64,000 bases of DNA, from positions 56,942,658-57,006,657 of the forward strand of contig JAIOJX010000006.1 of the NCBI GenBank assembly GCA_022376925.1, given 5' to 3'. Source of the DNA: Tragulus kanchil. Lineage: Eukaryota > Chordata > Mammalia > Artiodactyla > Tragulidae. The position numbers and the translations under genes are program-made. Under the pieces are notes generated by a model that saw only the letters and a program-made list of their open reading frames with translations, did not search any database and was not told the origin of the DNA. Shown piece by piece: positions 21,315 to 33,596 of the stretch; the stretch's first letter is position 1; every line of letters begins with the position of its first letter.

Positions 21315-23337
21315 AGAGGTATCTTTCCCCAAAAACCTCTGTAAGATATTAGAGCAAAAGGTATTCCTGCTATGTTATCTACTTTGCAAATAATAACGTG
21401 CAACTCTCACACACCAAGAACTTCAAATCACAAGACAGTACATCTCACTTATGGTACCTTATGGATACATGAATCAGTACTGTACAACAGAAACACTTAC
21501 CATTCTGGGATCAACTAAAAACAGCCCTGTCATAAATATTAATATTTTCAAGGTAGGCATTCCTCTTTAGGAAGGTCACAGAGATGACCTGCTTCACTGT
21601 CTTTGAGTTATAGAGTCCGTAGTGAGCACATGTGAGCTATCTTCGAGCCTCAATCAGACTTTCCAGAAAAAATGGAATAAATAATAATAATAAAGCAAAG
21701 GCTTTGAGAGAAGAGGAAGATCTCCAGTTTCAACTTAGAGTAAGAGCCAGAGAAATACTTATCATAGGAGGCTAATAATACTAACATGCTGATAAAAGTT
21801 TGCCTGGAATGTATTTTGAATATAGTGTTTTCTTATCTCCAAGTAAATGGCCTGCAGGTAATTTTCATTTAAACATCATCAGAAGTAATGAAATTAAATT
21901 GTTTAAAGACAAGGTCCTGGTATCAGTTCACCATAGTTTCTAAATCTCTTTAGTAGAAAATAGAACACTTTTTCCCTTTCTCCCTCTCCCCTCACTCATT
22001 CTCTCTCAATCTTATAAACATATAGTTACTATACCGAGTACATTAGCAGTACACTGAAGAATTCCTGAGACCTCTTCAATGTCCTCTTTGTTGGAATGGT
22101 CTGCATAGGAGCAACTGTTAGAGATGTTGTTGAAATTCTTTTCTGTATCCCTATAACTAAGAAGAAAACAAAATTAACATATGGAGAAAAATTTAAAAGC
22201 CTCTGCAAATGCATTTATATACATGCACACAAGCATATGTAGTTTATACTCTTAGCTTGATGACCTTTTAAAATAACTGAAGCTTTAAGACATAATTTCT
22301 GGCATAACCTACCATTAACATCAGCATAAGAAATGTGGAATGGGAACTAGAGGCAATTACTTATAAGAAAACAATGTGTAAAAAAAAAAAACAGAAATAT
22401 ATCAGCGTATATAGCTAATGTTTCTTTAACTGAGTCATCCACAGCCACTGGTAATTTGTTGCTATAATGAATTTTCCTAGAAAAAGAATAATTAACAGTG
22501 CTAGTTTGCATTGGCACTTCCTCCTTGTAAAATGGAGATGATTCCTAGATTTCATATGAGAAATGAAAGACAAAATGCCTATGTTGACTGAAACTTTTCC
22601 AGTTCCCTTTGAATTAAAGCTAAGGCACCAAATCTCAGCCCAAAGAAAGAGCAAACCAAAACCCAAACCTTAGCCCAAGTAAAGACCAAACAAACAAGAC
22701 TAGACATCACCTTCAGAACTTAAAATGTTACTAAATGTCACTGTCACCTCACCAGCAACATAGAGAAACAAAGAAATAGGAAAAATTTGAAAGAAAACTT
22801 TTCAGAACAATGAGTTAAAATAATAAAAGAGAGTGCTCTTGTTCTCCCAATCACCTTCTCACACAAATACAAGTGAAAGAGAGAAGAGGAATGTTCCCTC
22901 CAGAAGTCCAGTTGATGAAAGAGGGACCCACTCTGGGTCTCTGTTCAGACCCAGTCTGATCTGACTGAGGCTTAGATATCTGAATGGAATGAGATTCCAG
23001 AGAGACTTATCCAGGGAAAATAAATAGAGCAAAGCTGGAACTGGCCTACATTCCTATCATTTGATAAGGTAAAAAAATATATGTAAGTATACCACGCATT
23101 TGGGAGATATCACTAAAGAGAGGTGAGCTGGGGGTGTTCCATCCTATCTACTTCCCAATCTAAAGGCTTCATCCAAGGATAGGGATGCCACTAGAAAGAC
23201 TGTGAGGCTTCAGGGAATCTGAAGCAACAAAGTCAGTGCACACACATGAATCTCTCAGAGGGTATCACAGCCAAGAGAGGATTATTGCAACCATCAGTGA
23301 AGTAAATGAAGCTTCTACTATTTTCCATTTAATTCAT
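21315..23337. other. Unidentified unique sequence, no gene recognised
   Basis: Two kilobases with no duplication junction and no repeat I can name, apart from a short (TAA)n at about 21677-21695. Minus-strand frames 22214-22029 and 22666-22415 lack recognisable motifs. I see no convincing splice-flanked exon, but could not test conservation. Confidence 0.45.
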
Positions 23338-23538
23338 GCCTCTGCAGGTGTCTCAGTGGTAAAGAATTCACCTACCAACGCAGGAGACGCAGGTTTGATG
23401 CCTAGATCAGGAACATCCCTTGGAGAAGGAAGTAACAACCCACTCCAGTATGTTTGCCTGGAGAATCCCAAGAACAGAGGAGCCTGGAAGGCTACAATCC
23501 ATAGGATCACAAAATATTGGACACGACTGAGTGACTAA
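23338..23538 (+). mobile_element. Bov-tA-type SINE
   Basis: Sense orientation: tRNA-like head with 'gtggtaaagaattcacctacc' and 'gcaggtttgatgcc' (B-box region), body 'cccactccagtatg' and 'gcctggagaatccc', and end 'ggacacgactgagtgacta'. The 100-codon frame 23236-23538 is a chance frame through it. Confidence 0.92.
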
Positions 23539-23964
23539 GTACGATATAACACATCAGGATTGAAAAGGTATCAGAAAGGATTGGTCTAAAACAGAGGAGT
23601 CAATAATACATGACATCGTCTCTACATTACATTCCAAGTTTCTCAGTCTAAGACCTGACCCAGACAGAGAGGGACAGATAATTAGATAGAATATGAGACT
23701 GAAGATTTGATTTGGTCTGAAGTGGATTTTATATTCCCTGAATTTATCTGGAAAATAGAACAATCTGCCCCCAATCTAGTATCAAAGAGGGTTCATCCTA
23801 GCACACTTGAAATGATTGGAGAGAAAAAGATAGAAAGGTTTCATGACTGTATGCCTTACTCAGATCAGACTCCAATAAACCAGTTAAGCAAAATGCTTAT
23901 TTCAGTTTCTAGAAAGTAGTAATCACTCAATAAAAGGAGGAATGAGGAGCAATCATTAAACCCA
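23539..23964. other. Unidentified unique sequence
   Basis: No recognised element. Frames on both strands near 23554-23919 are short and motif-free. Confidence 0.4.
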
Positions 23965-24125
23965 GACAAATACAGGTTGATTTTCAAATCAAGCTGCACC
24001 ATTTTATCCAGAATGACTGTAAAAAATTTTTTTCTAATAGTCTTAAATTTCTCATCTGTTATAAAAAAAATGATCTTAATACAATGATCCTATGAATTAG
24101 CCTGTGAGCATTAAATAAATAAGTC
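23965..24125 (+). repeat. MIR-like SINE remnant
   Basis: Order of landmarks follows MIR: a tRNA-side 'aaatcaagctgcacc', then 'aaatttctcatctgttataaaa', then 'gatcctatgaattagcctgtgagcattaaataa'. Strongly diverged. A ruminant SINE is inserted directly after it. Confidence 0.55.
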
Positions 24126-24448
24126 AGGCTTCTCTCATAGCTCATATGGTAAAGAATCTGCCTACAGTGCAAAAGACCCCTGTTCAATACCTCTGTAAAG
24201 AAGTTCCCCTAAAGAAGGGATAGGCTACCCACTTCAGTATTCTTGGTCTTTCCTCAAGGCTCAAACAGTAAAGAATCTGCCTGAAATGCAGTAGGCCTGG
24301 GTTTGATCCCTGAGTCAGGAAGATCCCCTGGATAACGGCATGGCAATCTACTCCAGTATTCTTGCCTGGAGAGTTTTCTTGGACAGAAGAGCTTGGCGAG
24401 CTGCAGTCCATGGGGTCACAGAGTCAGACAAAACTGAGCAATTAAGCA
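24126..24448 (+). mobile_element. Dimeric Bov-tA2-type SINE
   Basis: Two tRNA-derived heads in tandem: the first with 'atggtaaagaatctgcctac' at about 24148, the second with 'cagtaaagaatctgcctgaaat' at about 24267 and a good B box 'gggtttgatccctg'. One shared body ends 'gagtcagacaaaactgagca'. This matches the known dimeric ruminant SINE. Confidence 0.88.
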
Positions 24449-24494
24449 CATATTAAATAAAATAACATAAAAAGTGCCCCTTGTATGCAAGTTC

Positions 24495-24613
24495 AGTTTT
24501 CATTTTAAAAATGAGAAAACTGAGACTGGGGGAAATTATCTGATTCACCATGATTATTCAAAGGCATAACCTGACCTGAAATCTAGTAAATCTGGTATTT
24601 CTACTCCAACCCA
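24495..24613 (+). repeat. MIR-like SINE remnant
   Basis: 'ttttaaaaatgagaaaactgagactgggg' followed by 'ctgacctgaaatctagtaaatctgg' matches the MIR 3' half in order and spacing. Confidence 0.6.
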
Positions 24614-25090
24614 CATTTTCTCATTCTCTTACTCTAACTACACAATAAACATTCAGAGAGAAGAGCAAAAGATAACGGCAAGAATGATATCAGAAATAGC
24701 TGTCACCATAAATCAGTTTTCCTCAACTCTGAGCTCCTTTTGATCTCTAAGGTATATTGCCTTCTCCTATTTACCACTTTTGTTTCTCACTATTCTTCCC
24801 ACTAACTACTGTCTCACTAGTCAGTCAGTTCCCTATATTCAATGCCCTCCTTTCTCATTTTAGATTGAGGGAAGAAGACTGTGCTAAATAAATAAGAAGT
24901 TATCCAAATAGACTTGCATATTTAGAGTTTATAAAGATTTACCACCAAGTCAATTTGATACACAGTAACAGAACATTCAGCACACAATGTAAATAAAAAT
25001 CAGTATAGTTTTTTCCATAAACAGAAGAATTTTAGATATTAAAACTATAAATTTTAGAACTATAATGGACTCTAGATATTATAATTTGTA
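24614..25090. other. Unidentified unique sequence
   Basis: No gene or named repeat seen. Confidence 0.4.
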
Positions 25091-25840
25091 GATGATAACA
25101 CCTTTATGGCAGAGAGGAAAGAGGAACTAAAGAGCCTCTTAATGAAGGTGAAAGAGAAGACTGAAAAAGCTGGCTTGACACTCAACATTCAAAAAACTAA
25201 GATCTTCATCACTTTATGGAAAATTATGAGTAAACAATAGAAACAGTGACAGACTTTATTTTCTTGGGCTCCAAAATCACTGTGGATTTTGATCGAAGCC
25301 GTGAAATTAAAAGGTGCTTGTTCCTTGGAAGGAAAACTAATGACAAAAACTAGACAGCATACTAAAAATTAGGGATATCACTTTGCCAACAAAAGTTGTA
25401 TCGTCAAAGCTATGTTTTTCCCAGTAGTCATGTATGGATGTATGAGTTGCATCATAACGAAAGCTGAGCACTGTAAAATTGATGCTTTTGAACTGTGGTG
25501 TTAGGGAAGACTCTCAAGAGTTCCTTGGAGAGAATGAGGTAAAACAAGTCAATTCTAAAGGAAATCAACCCTGAATATTCATTAGAAGGACTGATACTGA
25601 AGCTGCATCTCCAAAACTTTGGCCATATGAAGCAAAGAGCTTATTCATTGGAAAGCTCAGATGTTGGGGACGATTGAGGACACAAGTAGAAGGGGACAAC
25701 AGATGATAAAATGGCTTGATTGCATCATTAGCTCAACAGACAAGTTTGAAAAAACTATGGGGGATAGGGGAGGATAGGGAAGTCTGGCACACTGTAGTCC
25801 AGGAGGTCACAAAGAGTCAGACAAAACTGACTGATTGATA
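25091..25840 (+). mobile_element. BovB LINE, reverse transcriptase C-terminal part and 3' end
   Basis: About 750 bp of sense BovB. It begins 'gatgataacacctttatggc', a decayed form of the reverse transcriptase catalytic block (the aspartate pair codons), passes 'cttgacactcaacattca', 'agactttattttcttgggct', 'gtcatgtatggatgtatgag' and 'gcttttgaactgtggtg', and ends 'gagtcagacaaaactgactg'. Many stops and indels; no open frame. It is 5' truncated, as most BovB copies are. Bases from 25583 are repeated at 26650-26907 by duplication 7. Confidence 0.92.
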
Positions 25841-26082
25841 AACAATCCACTATGTACATACTTCTGTGTATACCATTAAGATACATCATAATCATTTTTC
25901 AAAATTCTCCTCTTTCACTCCCAGCAAAGACTATTAATTCTTCCCATGTACCAAGGATTTATAAAGATACAGGTATATATAATGAAAGCCAATAAGGTAA
26001 ATATCCAATAAGGCAATAATCAAGAAAATATAAGCAAATAATAAGCACTATAAAAAAAATAACAAAGAACAATGTAGTAGAA

Positions 26083-26207
26083 AATCCCTGGGAAATGGCA
26101 AACCACTCCAGTATTCTTGTCTGGAGAATTCCATGAACAGAAGAAACTGGCAGGCTATGGTCCATGGGGTCACAATGAGTCAGACATGACTGAGCAACTA
26201 ACACTTT
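26083..26207 (+). mobile_element. Bov-tA-type SINE fragment (copy 1)
   Basis: Sense body without the tRNA head: 'aaccactccagtattcttg', 'ctggagaattccatgaac', 'gtccatggggtcac', 'gacatgactgagcaacta'. Copy 2 is at 27150-27274. Confidence 0.88.
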
Positions 26208-27149
26208 TATTTTCAGAAATGCTTGATCAGAGAGAAGAGGAGTAGAAGTCATATAATCATTAATAGATGGGAATCTCTATCTGTGAGTTGTTAGTGACAG
26301 TGGAGATCAAGAGGTGCAGATTTATCACAATGCATGAATAAATTATTTAAGCACTTGTTCTCCCAATTAGAATGGTCTATGAATAAATATATTAGCAAAT
26401 AAATGGATAAGTTAAGGAATAGAAGAAATGTTTAAAGATAAAATTGCTGAAATACTGAGATATTGCTTTATTTCCTAATATGAATCTCCATCAGCTACTC
26501 CATCTCAGTCCTCCATCTGTCTGATCCTTTGAACAGCTGCACACTTCACTCAAGTTTAGGTCTTACGTGGTAAAAAAAAAAGAAAATCTTAGAGAGTTTC
26601 TATGAACTCCAGTTTTATGATGAAAATACAGATTCTCAGGTAATAATCATAGAAGGACTGATACTGAAGCTGCATCTCCAAAACTTTGGCCATATGAAGC
26701 AAAGAGCTTATTCATTGGAAAGCTCAGATGTTGGGGACGATTGAGGACACAAGTAGAAGGGGACAACAGATGATAAAATGGCTTGATTGCATCATTAGCT
26801 CAACAGACAAGTTTGAAAAAACTATGGGGGATAGGGGAGGATAGGGAAGTCTGGCACACTGTAGTCCAGGAGGTCACAAAGAGTCAGACAAAACTGACTG
26901 ATTGATAAACAATCCACTATGTACATACTTCTGTGTATACCATTAAGATACATCATAATCATTTTTCAAAATTCTCCTCTTTCACTCCCAGCAAAGACTA
27001 TTAATTCTTCCCATGTACCAAGGATTTATAAAGATACAGGTATATATAATGAAAGCCAATAAGGTAAATATCCAATAAGGCAATAATCAAGAAAATATAA
27101 GCAAATAATAAGCACTATAAAAAAAATAACAAAGAACAATGTAGTAGAA

Positions 27150-27274
27150 AATCCCTGGGAAATGGCAAACCACTCCAGTATTCTTGTCTGGAGAATTCCA
27201 TGAACAGAAGAAACTGGCAGGCTATGGTCCATGGGGTCACAATGAGTCAGACATGACTGAGCAACTAACACTTT
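27150..27274 (+). mobile_element. Bov-tA-type SINE fragment (copy 2)
   Basis: Duplicate of 26083-26207 within duplication 7. Confidence 0.88.
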
Positions 27275-27512
27275 TATTTTCAGAAATGCTTGATCAGAGA
27301 GAAGAGGAGTAGAAGTCATATAATCATTAATAGATGGGAATCTCTATCTGTGAGTTGTTAGTGACAGTGGAGATCAAGAGGTGCAGATTTATCACAATGC
27401 ATGAATAAATTATTTAAGCACTTGTTCTCCCAATTAGAATGGTCTATGAATAAATATATTAGCAAATAAATGGATAAGTTAAGGAATAGAAGAAATGTTT
27501 AAAGATAAAATT

Positions 27513-29926
27513 GCTGAAATACTGAGATATTGCTTTATTTCCTAATATGAATCTCCATCAGCTACTCCATCTCAGTCCTCCATCTGTCTGATCCTTTGAA
27601 CAGCTGCACACTTCACTCAAGTTTAGGTCTTACGTGGTAAAAAAAAAAGAAAAAAAGAAAATCTTAGAGAGTTTCTATGAACTCTGTTATAAAAATTTAT
27701 TAAGGAGCAAGATTTTATAATCCTGGAGCTTTGATAAATAATACAGATTCTCAGGTAGAATGTAAATACAGAGAAAAAGGAGGATAGGAAGTTTAGTAGT
27801 TGGAGGATAAACTAAAAAAAAAAGAAATTAAAAGGTTAGCTGCTAATCTCAAGGTGGTTAGGTTGATTCATCATCACAACCCAAGGCACCTAAAAACTGA
27901 ATTACTTCAAGACCAGCTCTAGGCAAAGTACAATTTCAGAAATTAGAGAGAGAGATAGACTCAAGATGATGGAATAGAAGGATGTGTACTTCTCCTTGGG
28001 GGACACCAAAATCACAACTGTTTAATAGTCATGGACAGGAGGATGCTGGAACCCACAAATAAAAAAGATATGCCATATCTGAAGACAAAGAAGCCACAGC
28101 GAGATGGTAGGGGGAGAAAAAACACAATAAAATCAAATCCTGTATTAGCCAAGTGAGCAACCAACAAACTTGAGAACAATAATACCAGAAAATTTTCCCA
28201 CTGTTGTGAAGGTTCTAAGCCTTATGTCAGGCTTCTGAGCCTGGGGATCTGGCAAATGTACTTGGAATCCCCAGGGAATCTGTCTGTGAAGGCCAGTGAG
28301 ATTTGATTACAGAACTGCTACAGGACAAGGAGAAATAGAGACTCCATGCTTGGATGCCACAAATAAAATCTTGTGTGCACCAGGACCCAGGGGAAAGGAA
28401 CAGAGACCTAAAAGGGGATTGAGCAAGATCTACCTGTGAGTGTTTGTGGGTCTTGTGCAGAGGTGTGAGTCAGAAGTAGCCCACTGCAATCCTGGGAGAT
28501 ATACCTTGGTGTAAGTCCTCATGGAGGTAGTCATTAGCACTGTCATAGAGCCTGTAGAGCCCAGAACTTGCTGACCTCAGGTCGAACAACTAACAGATGA
28601 AGCCTCATCCATCAGCAGACTAAAATAGAAATATGCCCAAGGAAAGATAAATCCCCAGAAAAACAACTAAATGAAGTAGAGATACACAACTTTCCAAAAA
28701 ATAATTTTTTTTTGGGGGCTGAAATACTGAGATATTGCTTTATTTCCTAATATGAATCTCCATCAGCTACTCCATCTCAGTCCTCCATCTGTCTGATCCT
28801 TTGAACAGCTGCACACTTCACTCAAGTTTAGGTCTTACGTGGTAAAAAAAAAAGAAAAAAAGAAAATCTTAGAGAGTTTCTATGAACTCTGTTATAAAAA
28901 TTTATTAAGGAGCAAGATTTTATAATCCTGGAGCTTTGATAAATAATACAGATTCTCAGGTAGAATGTAAATACAGAGAAAAAGGAGGATAGGAAGTTTA
29001 GTAGTTGGAGGATAAACTAAAAAAAAAAAAAAAAAATTAAAAGGTTAGCTGCTAATCTCAAGGTGGTTAGGTTGATTCATCATCACAACCCAAGGCACCT
29101 AAAAACTGAATTACTTCAAGACCAGCTCTAGGCAAAGTACAATTTCAGAAATTAGAGAGAGAGATAGACTCAAGATGATGGAATAGAAGGATGTGTACTT
29201 CTCCTTGGGGGACACCAAAATCACAACTGTTTAATAGTCATGGACAGGAGGATGCTGGAACCCACAAATAAAAAAGATATGCCATATCTGAAGACAAAGA
29301 AGCCACAGCGAGATGGTAGGGGGAGAAAAAACACAATAAAATCAAATCCTGTATTAGCCAAGTGAGCAACCAACAAACTTGAGAACAATAATACCAGAAA
29401 ATTTTCCCACTGTTGTGAAGGTTCTAAGCCTTATGTCAGGCTTCTGAGCCTGGGGATCTGGCAAATGTACTTGGAATCCCCAGGGAATCTGTCTGTGAAG
29501 GCCAGTGAGATTTGATTACAGAACTGCTACAGGACAAGGAGAAATAGAGACTCCATGCTTGGATGCCACAAATAAAATCTTGTGTGCACCAGGACCCAGG
29601 GGAAAGGAACAGAGACCTAAAAGGGGATTGAGCAAGATCTACCTGTGAGTGTTTGTGGGTCTTGTGCAGAGGTGTGAGTCAGAAGTAGCCCACTGCAATC
29701 CTGGGAGATATACCTTGGTGTAAGTCCTCATGGAGGTAGTCATTAGCACTGTCATAGAGCCTGTAGAGCCCAGAACTTGCTGACCTCAGGTCGAACAACT
29801 AACAGATGAAGCACAGCCTCATCCATCAGCAGACTAAAATAGAAATATGTCCCAAAGGAAAAAGATAAATCCCCAGAAAAACAACTAAATGAAGTAGAGA
29901 TACACAACTTTCCAAAAAAATAATTC
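27513..29926. repeat. Tandem duplication 8 (unit about 1205 bp, junction 28717/28718)
   Basis: 27513-28700 recurs from 28718. The end of copy 1 has several small deletions ('gaagcctcatcc' for 'gaagcacagcctcatcc', 'atgcccaagg' for 'atgtcccaaagg') and a spurious T/G run. The start of copy 1 is already inside duplication 7 copy 2, so the two overlap. Confidence 0.94.
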
Positions 29927-31965
29927 AGAATAATTATAGTGAAGATGATACAGGATCTCAGAAAAAGAGTAGAGAAGATGCGAGAAATGTTTACCAAAGA
30001 TCCAGAAGAACCAAAGAGCAAACAAACACACTAGAAGGAAACAGTAGCAAATTTACTGAGACAGAAGAACAGATAAGGGACCCAGACAACAGAACAGTAG
30101 AAATCACTGCTGCAAACAGAAAAAAGAATGAATAAGAATAAAAAGAAAAGAAGAGAGTCTAATAGACCTCTGGGACATTAAACGTATCAACATTCATATT
30201 ATAAGTGTTCCAGAAGGAGGAGAAAGGACCCAAGAAAATAATTGATGAGATAATAGTTGAAAACTTCTCCAAAATGGGAAAGGAAACAATTAACTAAGTG
30301 GAAGAAGAATAGAGAGTTCCAGGCAGGATAAACAGAAGGAAGAATGCACTGAGACACATAGCAATCAAACTGACAAAAATTAAGTAAAGAGAAAGACAAA
30401 ATGTTAAAAGCAATAAAAGAATAAGACAAATAATATACACAGGAAATCCCATAAGGTTATCAGCTGATTTCTCAACAGAAACTCTAAAAGGCAAAAGGGA
30501 ATGGCATGATACATTCCAAGTGATGAAAGCTAAGAACTTATAATCAAGAATACTCTACCCAGAAAGACTCTCAAGACCTGGAAACAATGGACAATTCTTA
30601 TAAAGGTATAGTCTCCTTAGACTGACACAGGAAGAAATGGAAAATATGTACAGGTCAATTACAAGCACTGAAATTGAAACTCTGGTTAAAAAACTCCCCA
30701 AAAACCAAATCTCAGGGCCTGATATCTTCACAGGCAAATTTTATTAAATACTTAGAGAAAAGTGAACACCTCTCCTTTTGAAACTGTTTCAAAAATTTGC
30801 AGAGGAAGGAAATCTTCCACTGATTTTTGAAATTGTAAAACAAAAGAGGTTAGTCATCCTGTCATAGGAGCCTCGGGTAGAGCCCAGAACCCTTGCTGAC
30901 CTCAGGTCGAACAACTAACAGATGAAGCACAGCCTCATCCATCAGCAGACTAAAATAGAAATATGTCCCAAAGGAAAAAGATAAATCCCCAGAAAAACAA
31001 CTAAATGAAGTAGAGATACACAACTTTCCAAAAAAATAATTCAGAATAATTATAGTGAAGATGATACAGGATCTCAGAAAAAGAGTAGAGAAGATGCGAG
31101 AAATGTTTACCAAAGATCCAGAAGAACCAAAGAGCAAACAAACACACTAGAAGGAAACAGTAGCAAATTTACTGAGACAGAAGAACAGATAAGGGACCCA
31201 GACAACAGAACAGTAGAAATCACTGCTGCAAACAGAAAAAAGAATGAATAAGAATAAAAAGAAAAGAAGAGAGTCTAATAGACCTCTGGGACATTAAACG
31301 TATCAACATTCATATTATAAGTGTTCCAGAAGGAGGAGAAAGGACCCAAGAAAATAATTGATGAGATAATAGTTGAAAACTTCTCCAAAATGGGAAAGGA
31401 AACAATTAACTAAGTGGAAGAAGAATAGAGAGTTCCAGGCAGGATAAACAGAAGGAAGAATGCACTGAGACACATAGCAATCAAACTGACAAAAATTAAG
31501 TAAAGAGAAAGACAAAATGTTAAAAGCAATAAAAGAATAAGACAAATAATATACACAGGAAATCCCATAAGGTTATCAGCTGATTTCTCAACAGAAACTC
31601 TAAAAGGCAAAAGGGAATGGCATGATACATTCCAAGTGATGAAAGCTAAGAACTTATAATCAAGAATACTCTACCCAGAAAGACTCTCAAGACCTGGAAA
31701 CAATGGACAATTCTTATAAAGGTATAGTCTCCTTAGACTGACACAGGAAGAAATGGAAAATATGTACAGGTCAATTACAAGCACTGAAATTGAAACTCTG
31801 GTTAAAAAACTCCCCCCAAAAAACAAAATCTCAGGGCCTGATATCTTCACAGGCAAATTTTATTAAATACTTAGAGAAAAGTGAACACCTCTCCTTTTGA
31901 AACTGTTTCAAAAATTTGCAGAGGAAGGAAATCTTCCCAACTGATTTTTTGAGACCACCATCACC
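29738..31965. repeat. Tandem duplication 9 (unit about 1116 bp, junction about 30847/30848)
   Basis: 29738-30815 recurs from 30848. Copy 2 starts with errors ('ggagcctcgggtagagccc' for 'gagcctgtagagccc') and copy 1 ends with errors ('cttccactgatttttgaaat' for 'cttcccaactgattttttgag'). Confidence 0.94.
29900..31960 (+). pseudogene. L1 B ORF1 and start of ORF2, decayed
   Basis: ORF1p is the L1 RNA-binding chaperone: coiled coil, RRM and C-terminal domain. Its traces here are a Glu/Lys-rich coiled-coil stretch (about 29940-30130), an RRM-entry block around 'attataagtgttccagaagg', and C-terminal 'taatcaagaatactctaccc'. The ORF2 part holds the 'tcagggcctgatatcttcacag' block (Gly-Pro-Asp near the reverse transcriptase N-terminus). 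No endonuclease lies between them. Stops are frequent in all frames, and the minus-strand frames listed by any ORF finder here are antisense noise. Both copies of duplication 9 are included in this interval. Confidence 0.75.
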
Positions 31966-32459
31966 CTGATACCAAAACCAAAGATACAATTAAAAAAAAA
32001 AAAACCAGAGAGACAGCCCAAGATGGTGGAGGAATGAAAAGATAATTTCACAAACTCCTCAACAGAATCACCAGGAACTAATCAAAACAATTGAACAACT
32101 ACTACAAACAAACCTCTAGATGACAAAAGAAGTCCTCAGGTCTACAAGGGTTAAGCCAGGCTCCCTGGAACGAGGGAGGAAAACACCATAGACACAGAAA
32201 GTGGGGAAAGTAAAGACAAAAGGGTGCTCCTTCTCTGAGTGAGGGCAGAGAGAGAGAACCGGTGAAAAGGGACCTGCCTACTAATGGCCCACACAAGGGG
32301 GGCTAAGGAGAACAGCGGAATCCTAAGGAGAGTTAGGCGAAACTCTCAGGCTATAAACACCCCACAGAAGGAGAACAAGCAGCCTGAGCATTTCCCTAGC
32401 TCTCATCCCCCAGTTCCCACATCGGACCAGGCAGGAAGAGCATTGGGAAGTGTCCCAGG

Positions 32460-33110
32460 ACAGAAAGCTATGTTCAGTGTGAGTTTCCTGCTCTGCGACA
32501 ATACTGTGACAGGGACGCCAGGCGGTCAGCTCAGTTGAGACAGAACGCTAGCAGAACATAGGAAACAAAACAGGGGAGATCCCCTGCAGGACCCACTCCA
32601 GCAGTCAAGCCCGAACCCAGTCAGGGAAGCTCCCGTACATGATTGGGGCAAAGAAAGGAGCTCAGTACCACTGCAGGGAGTGCTGAGACAAGTGTGCCAG
32701 GTAGCCAGGACAATCCCACTCAGCCCCGTCAGCAGCAGAGCTGTGGGAGGGATGTCAGGCATCTGGGACGAGATATGCTCAGTCCCGCCAGCAGCAGAGC
32801 TGTGACAGGAACACCAAGAGGTCAGCTGAGACAGAAAGCTACCAGGGTGTATGCAATAGAAACAGGGAATCCCCTGCAGCACAAAATCCAGTGGGATAAC
32901 CCATGCCTGATGGGAGCCCCCACCAGTATCAGGGATAGAGAGCAGAGCTCAGTTCCACCGCCGAACCCCTGCAGGTACCAGGGATAGAGAGTCAACCCCT
33001 GTCCGACTGGGAAGCCCTCATCCCCATGCCCGCCACCCACTCCCCCCTGGCATCCAGGATAGAGAACAGAGTTCAGTTCCGCCACCTTCAGGGCTGCACA
33101 TGACTGGGAC
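32460..33110 (+). repeat. Degenerate internal repeats in the L1 C 5'UTR
   Basis: The block 'cagcagcagagctgtg' occurs at about 32729 and 32787. A 'ctgtgacagggac...ggtcagct...gagacagaa' block occurs at about 32505 and 32800. A 'ccagggatagagagcagagctcagttcc' block occurs at about 32930, 32976 and 33050. The pattern resembles monomer-type L1 promoters, but these units are irregular. Confidence 0.6.
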
Positions 33111-33596
33111 TCAACAAATCCACTTTGGAGAAACCAGAGCAACCCGTTCTACAAGGGCCCTGCCTACAAACTTAAAATCTGACTCTCACTGAACCCTAAG
33201 ACATAAGCAACTGTACCTTCCCCATTCTCGGCACCCACCAGGATAGGTGGGGAAATCTGGGACAGCATCAAGGGCAAATTGGTAGAAGATTCACATGCAG
33301 ATGAGAAGATAAAAACCAGGGACAGTATTTTTTTTAAACCACAGATTCCTCTTTCTACACGCTAATTGTAAAATCTTTTTATATCTACTACTATCTTCTG
33401 GGTGCATATTTTCTTCCTTGTTATCTCTCTTCCTACTGTACTAAACTTTATTATGTATTAATCTTTGTTATATAATGCTGCATAATCCTTCCAACATGAT
33501 TCTATTCCTTCTCATTACCTATCCACTCACTTCCTTCTCACCCCAAACACATGTCTTAGTTAAAAATTGCTTTCCTTGGAATATCCTCATTGCTCT

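Larger units (their letters stand above)
25583..27760. repeat. Tandem duplication 7 (unit 1067 bp, junction 26649/26650)
   Basis: 25583-26608 recurs from 26650. After 'gtttctatgaactc' copy 1 has a compressed version of the next stretch (about 40 bases shorter) before the junction, while copy 2 has the full form. Confidence 0.94.
27940..31998 (+). mobile_element. Old L1 element B, 5' part (continues at 54478)
   Basis: Starts with an L1 5'UTR ('agactcaagatgatggaatag', first copy about 27958, second about 29165), runs through ORF1-like sequence (about 29900-30580) and then, after a deletion that removes ORF1's end and the ORF2 endonuclease, enters the reverse transcriptase N-terminus (about 30620). 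It stops at 'gataccaaaaccaaagatac' followed by an A run where L1 C begins. The next L1 bases are found at 54478, so this is the left half of an interrupted element. Confidence 0.82.

Noticed and set aside
24126..24448. Possible tRNA gene (B-box-like 'gggtttgatccctg')
   Set aside because: It is the tRNA-derived head of a SINE; the same sequence is followed by a SINE body and no cloverleaf with a proper anticodon arm is evident.
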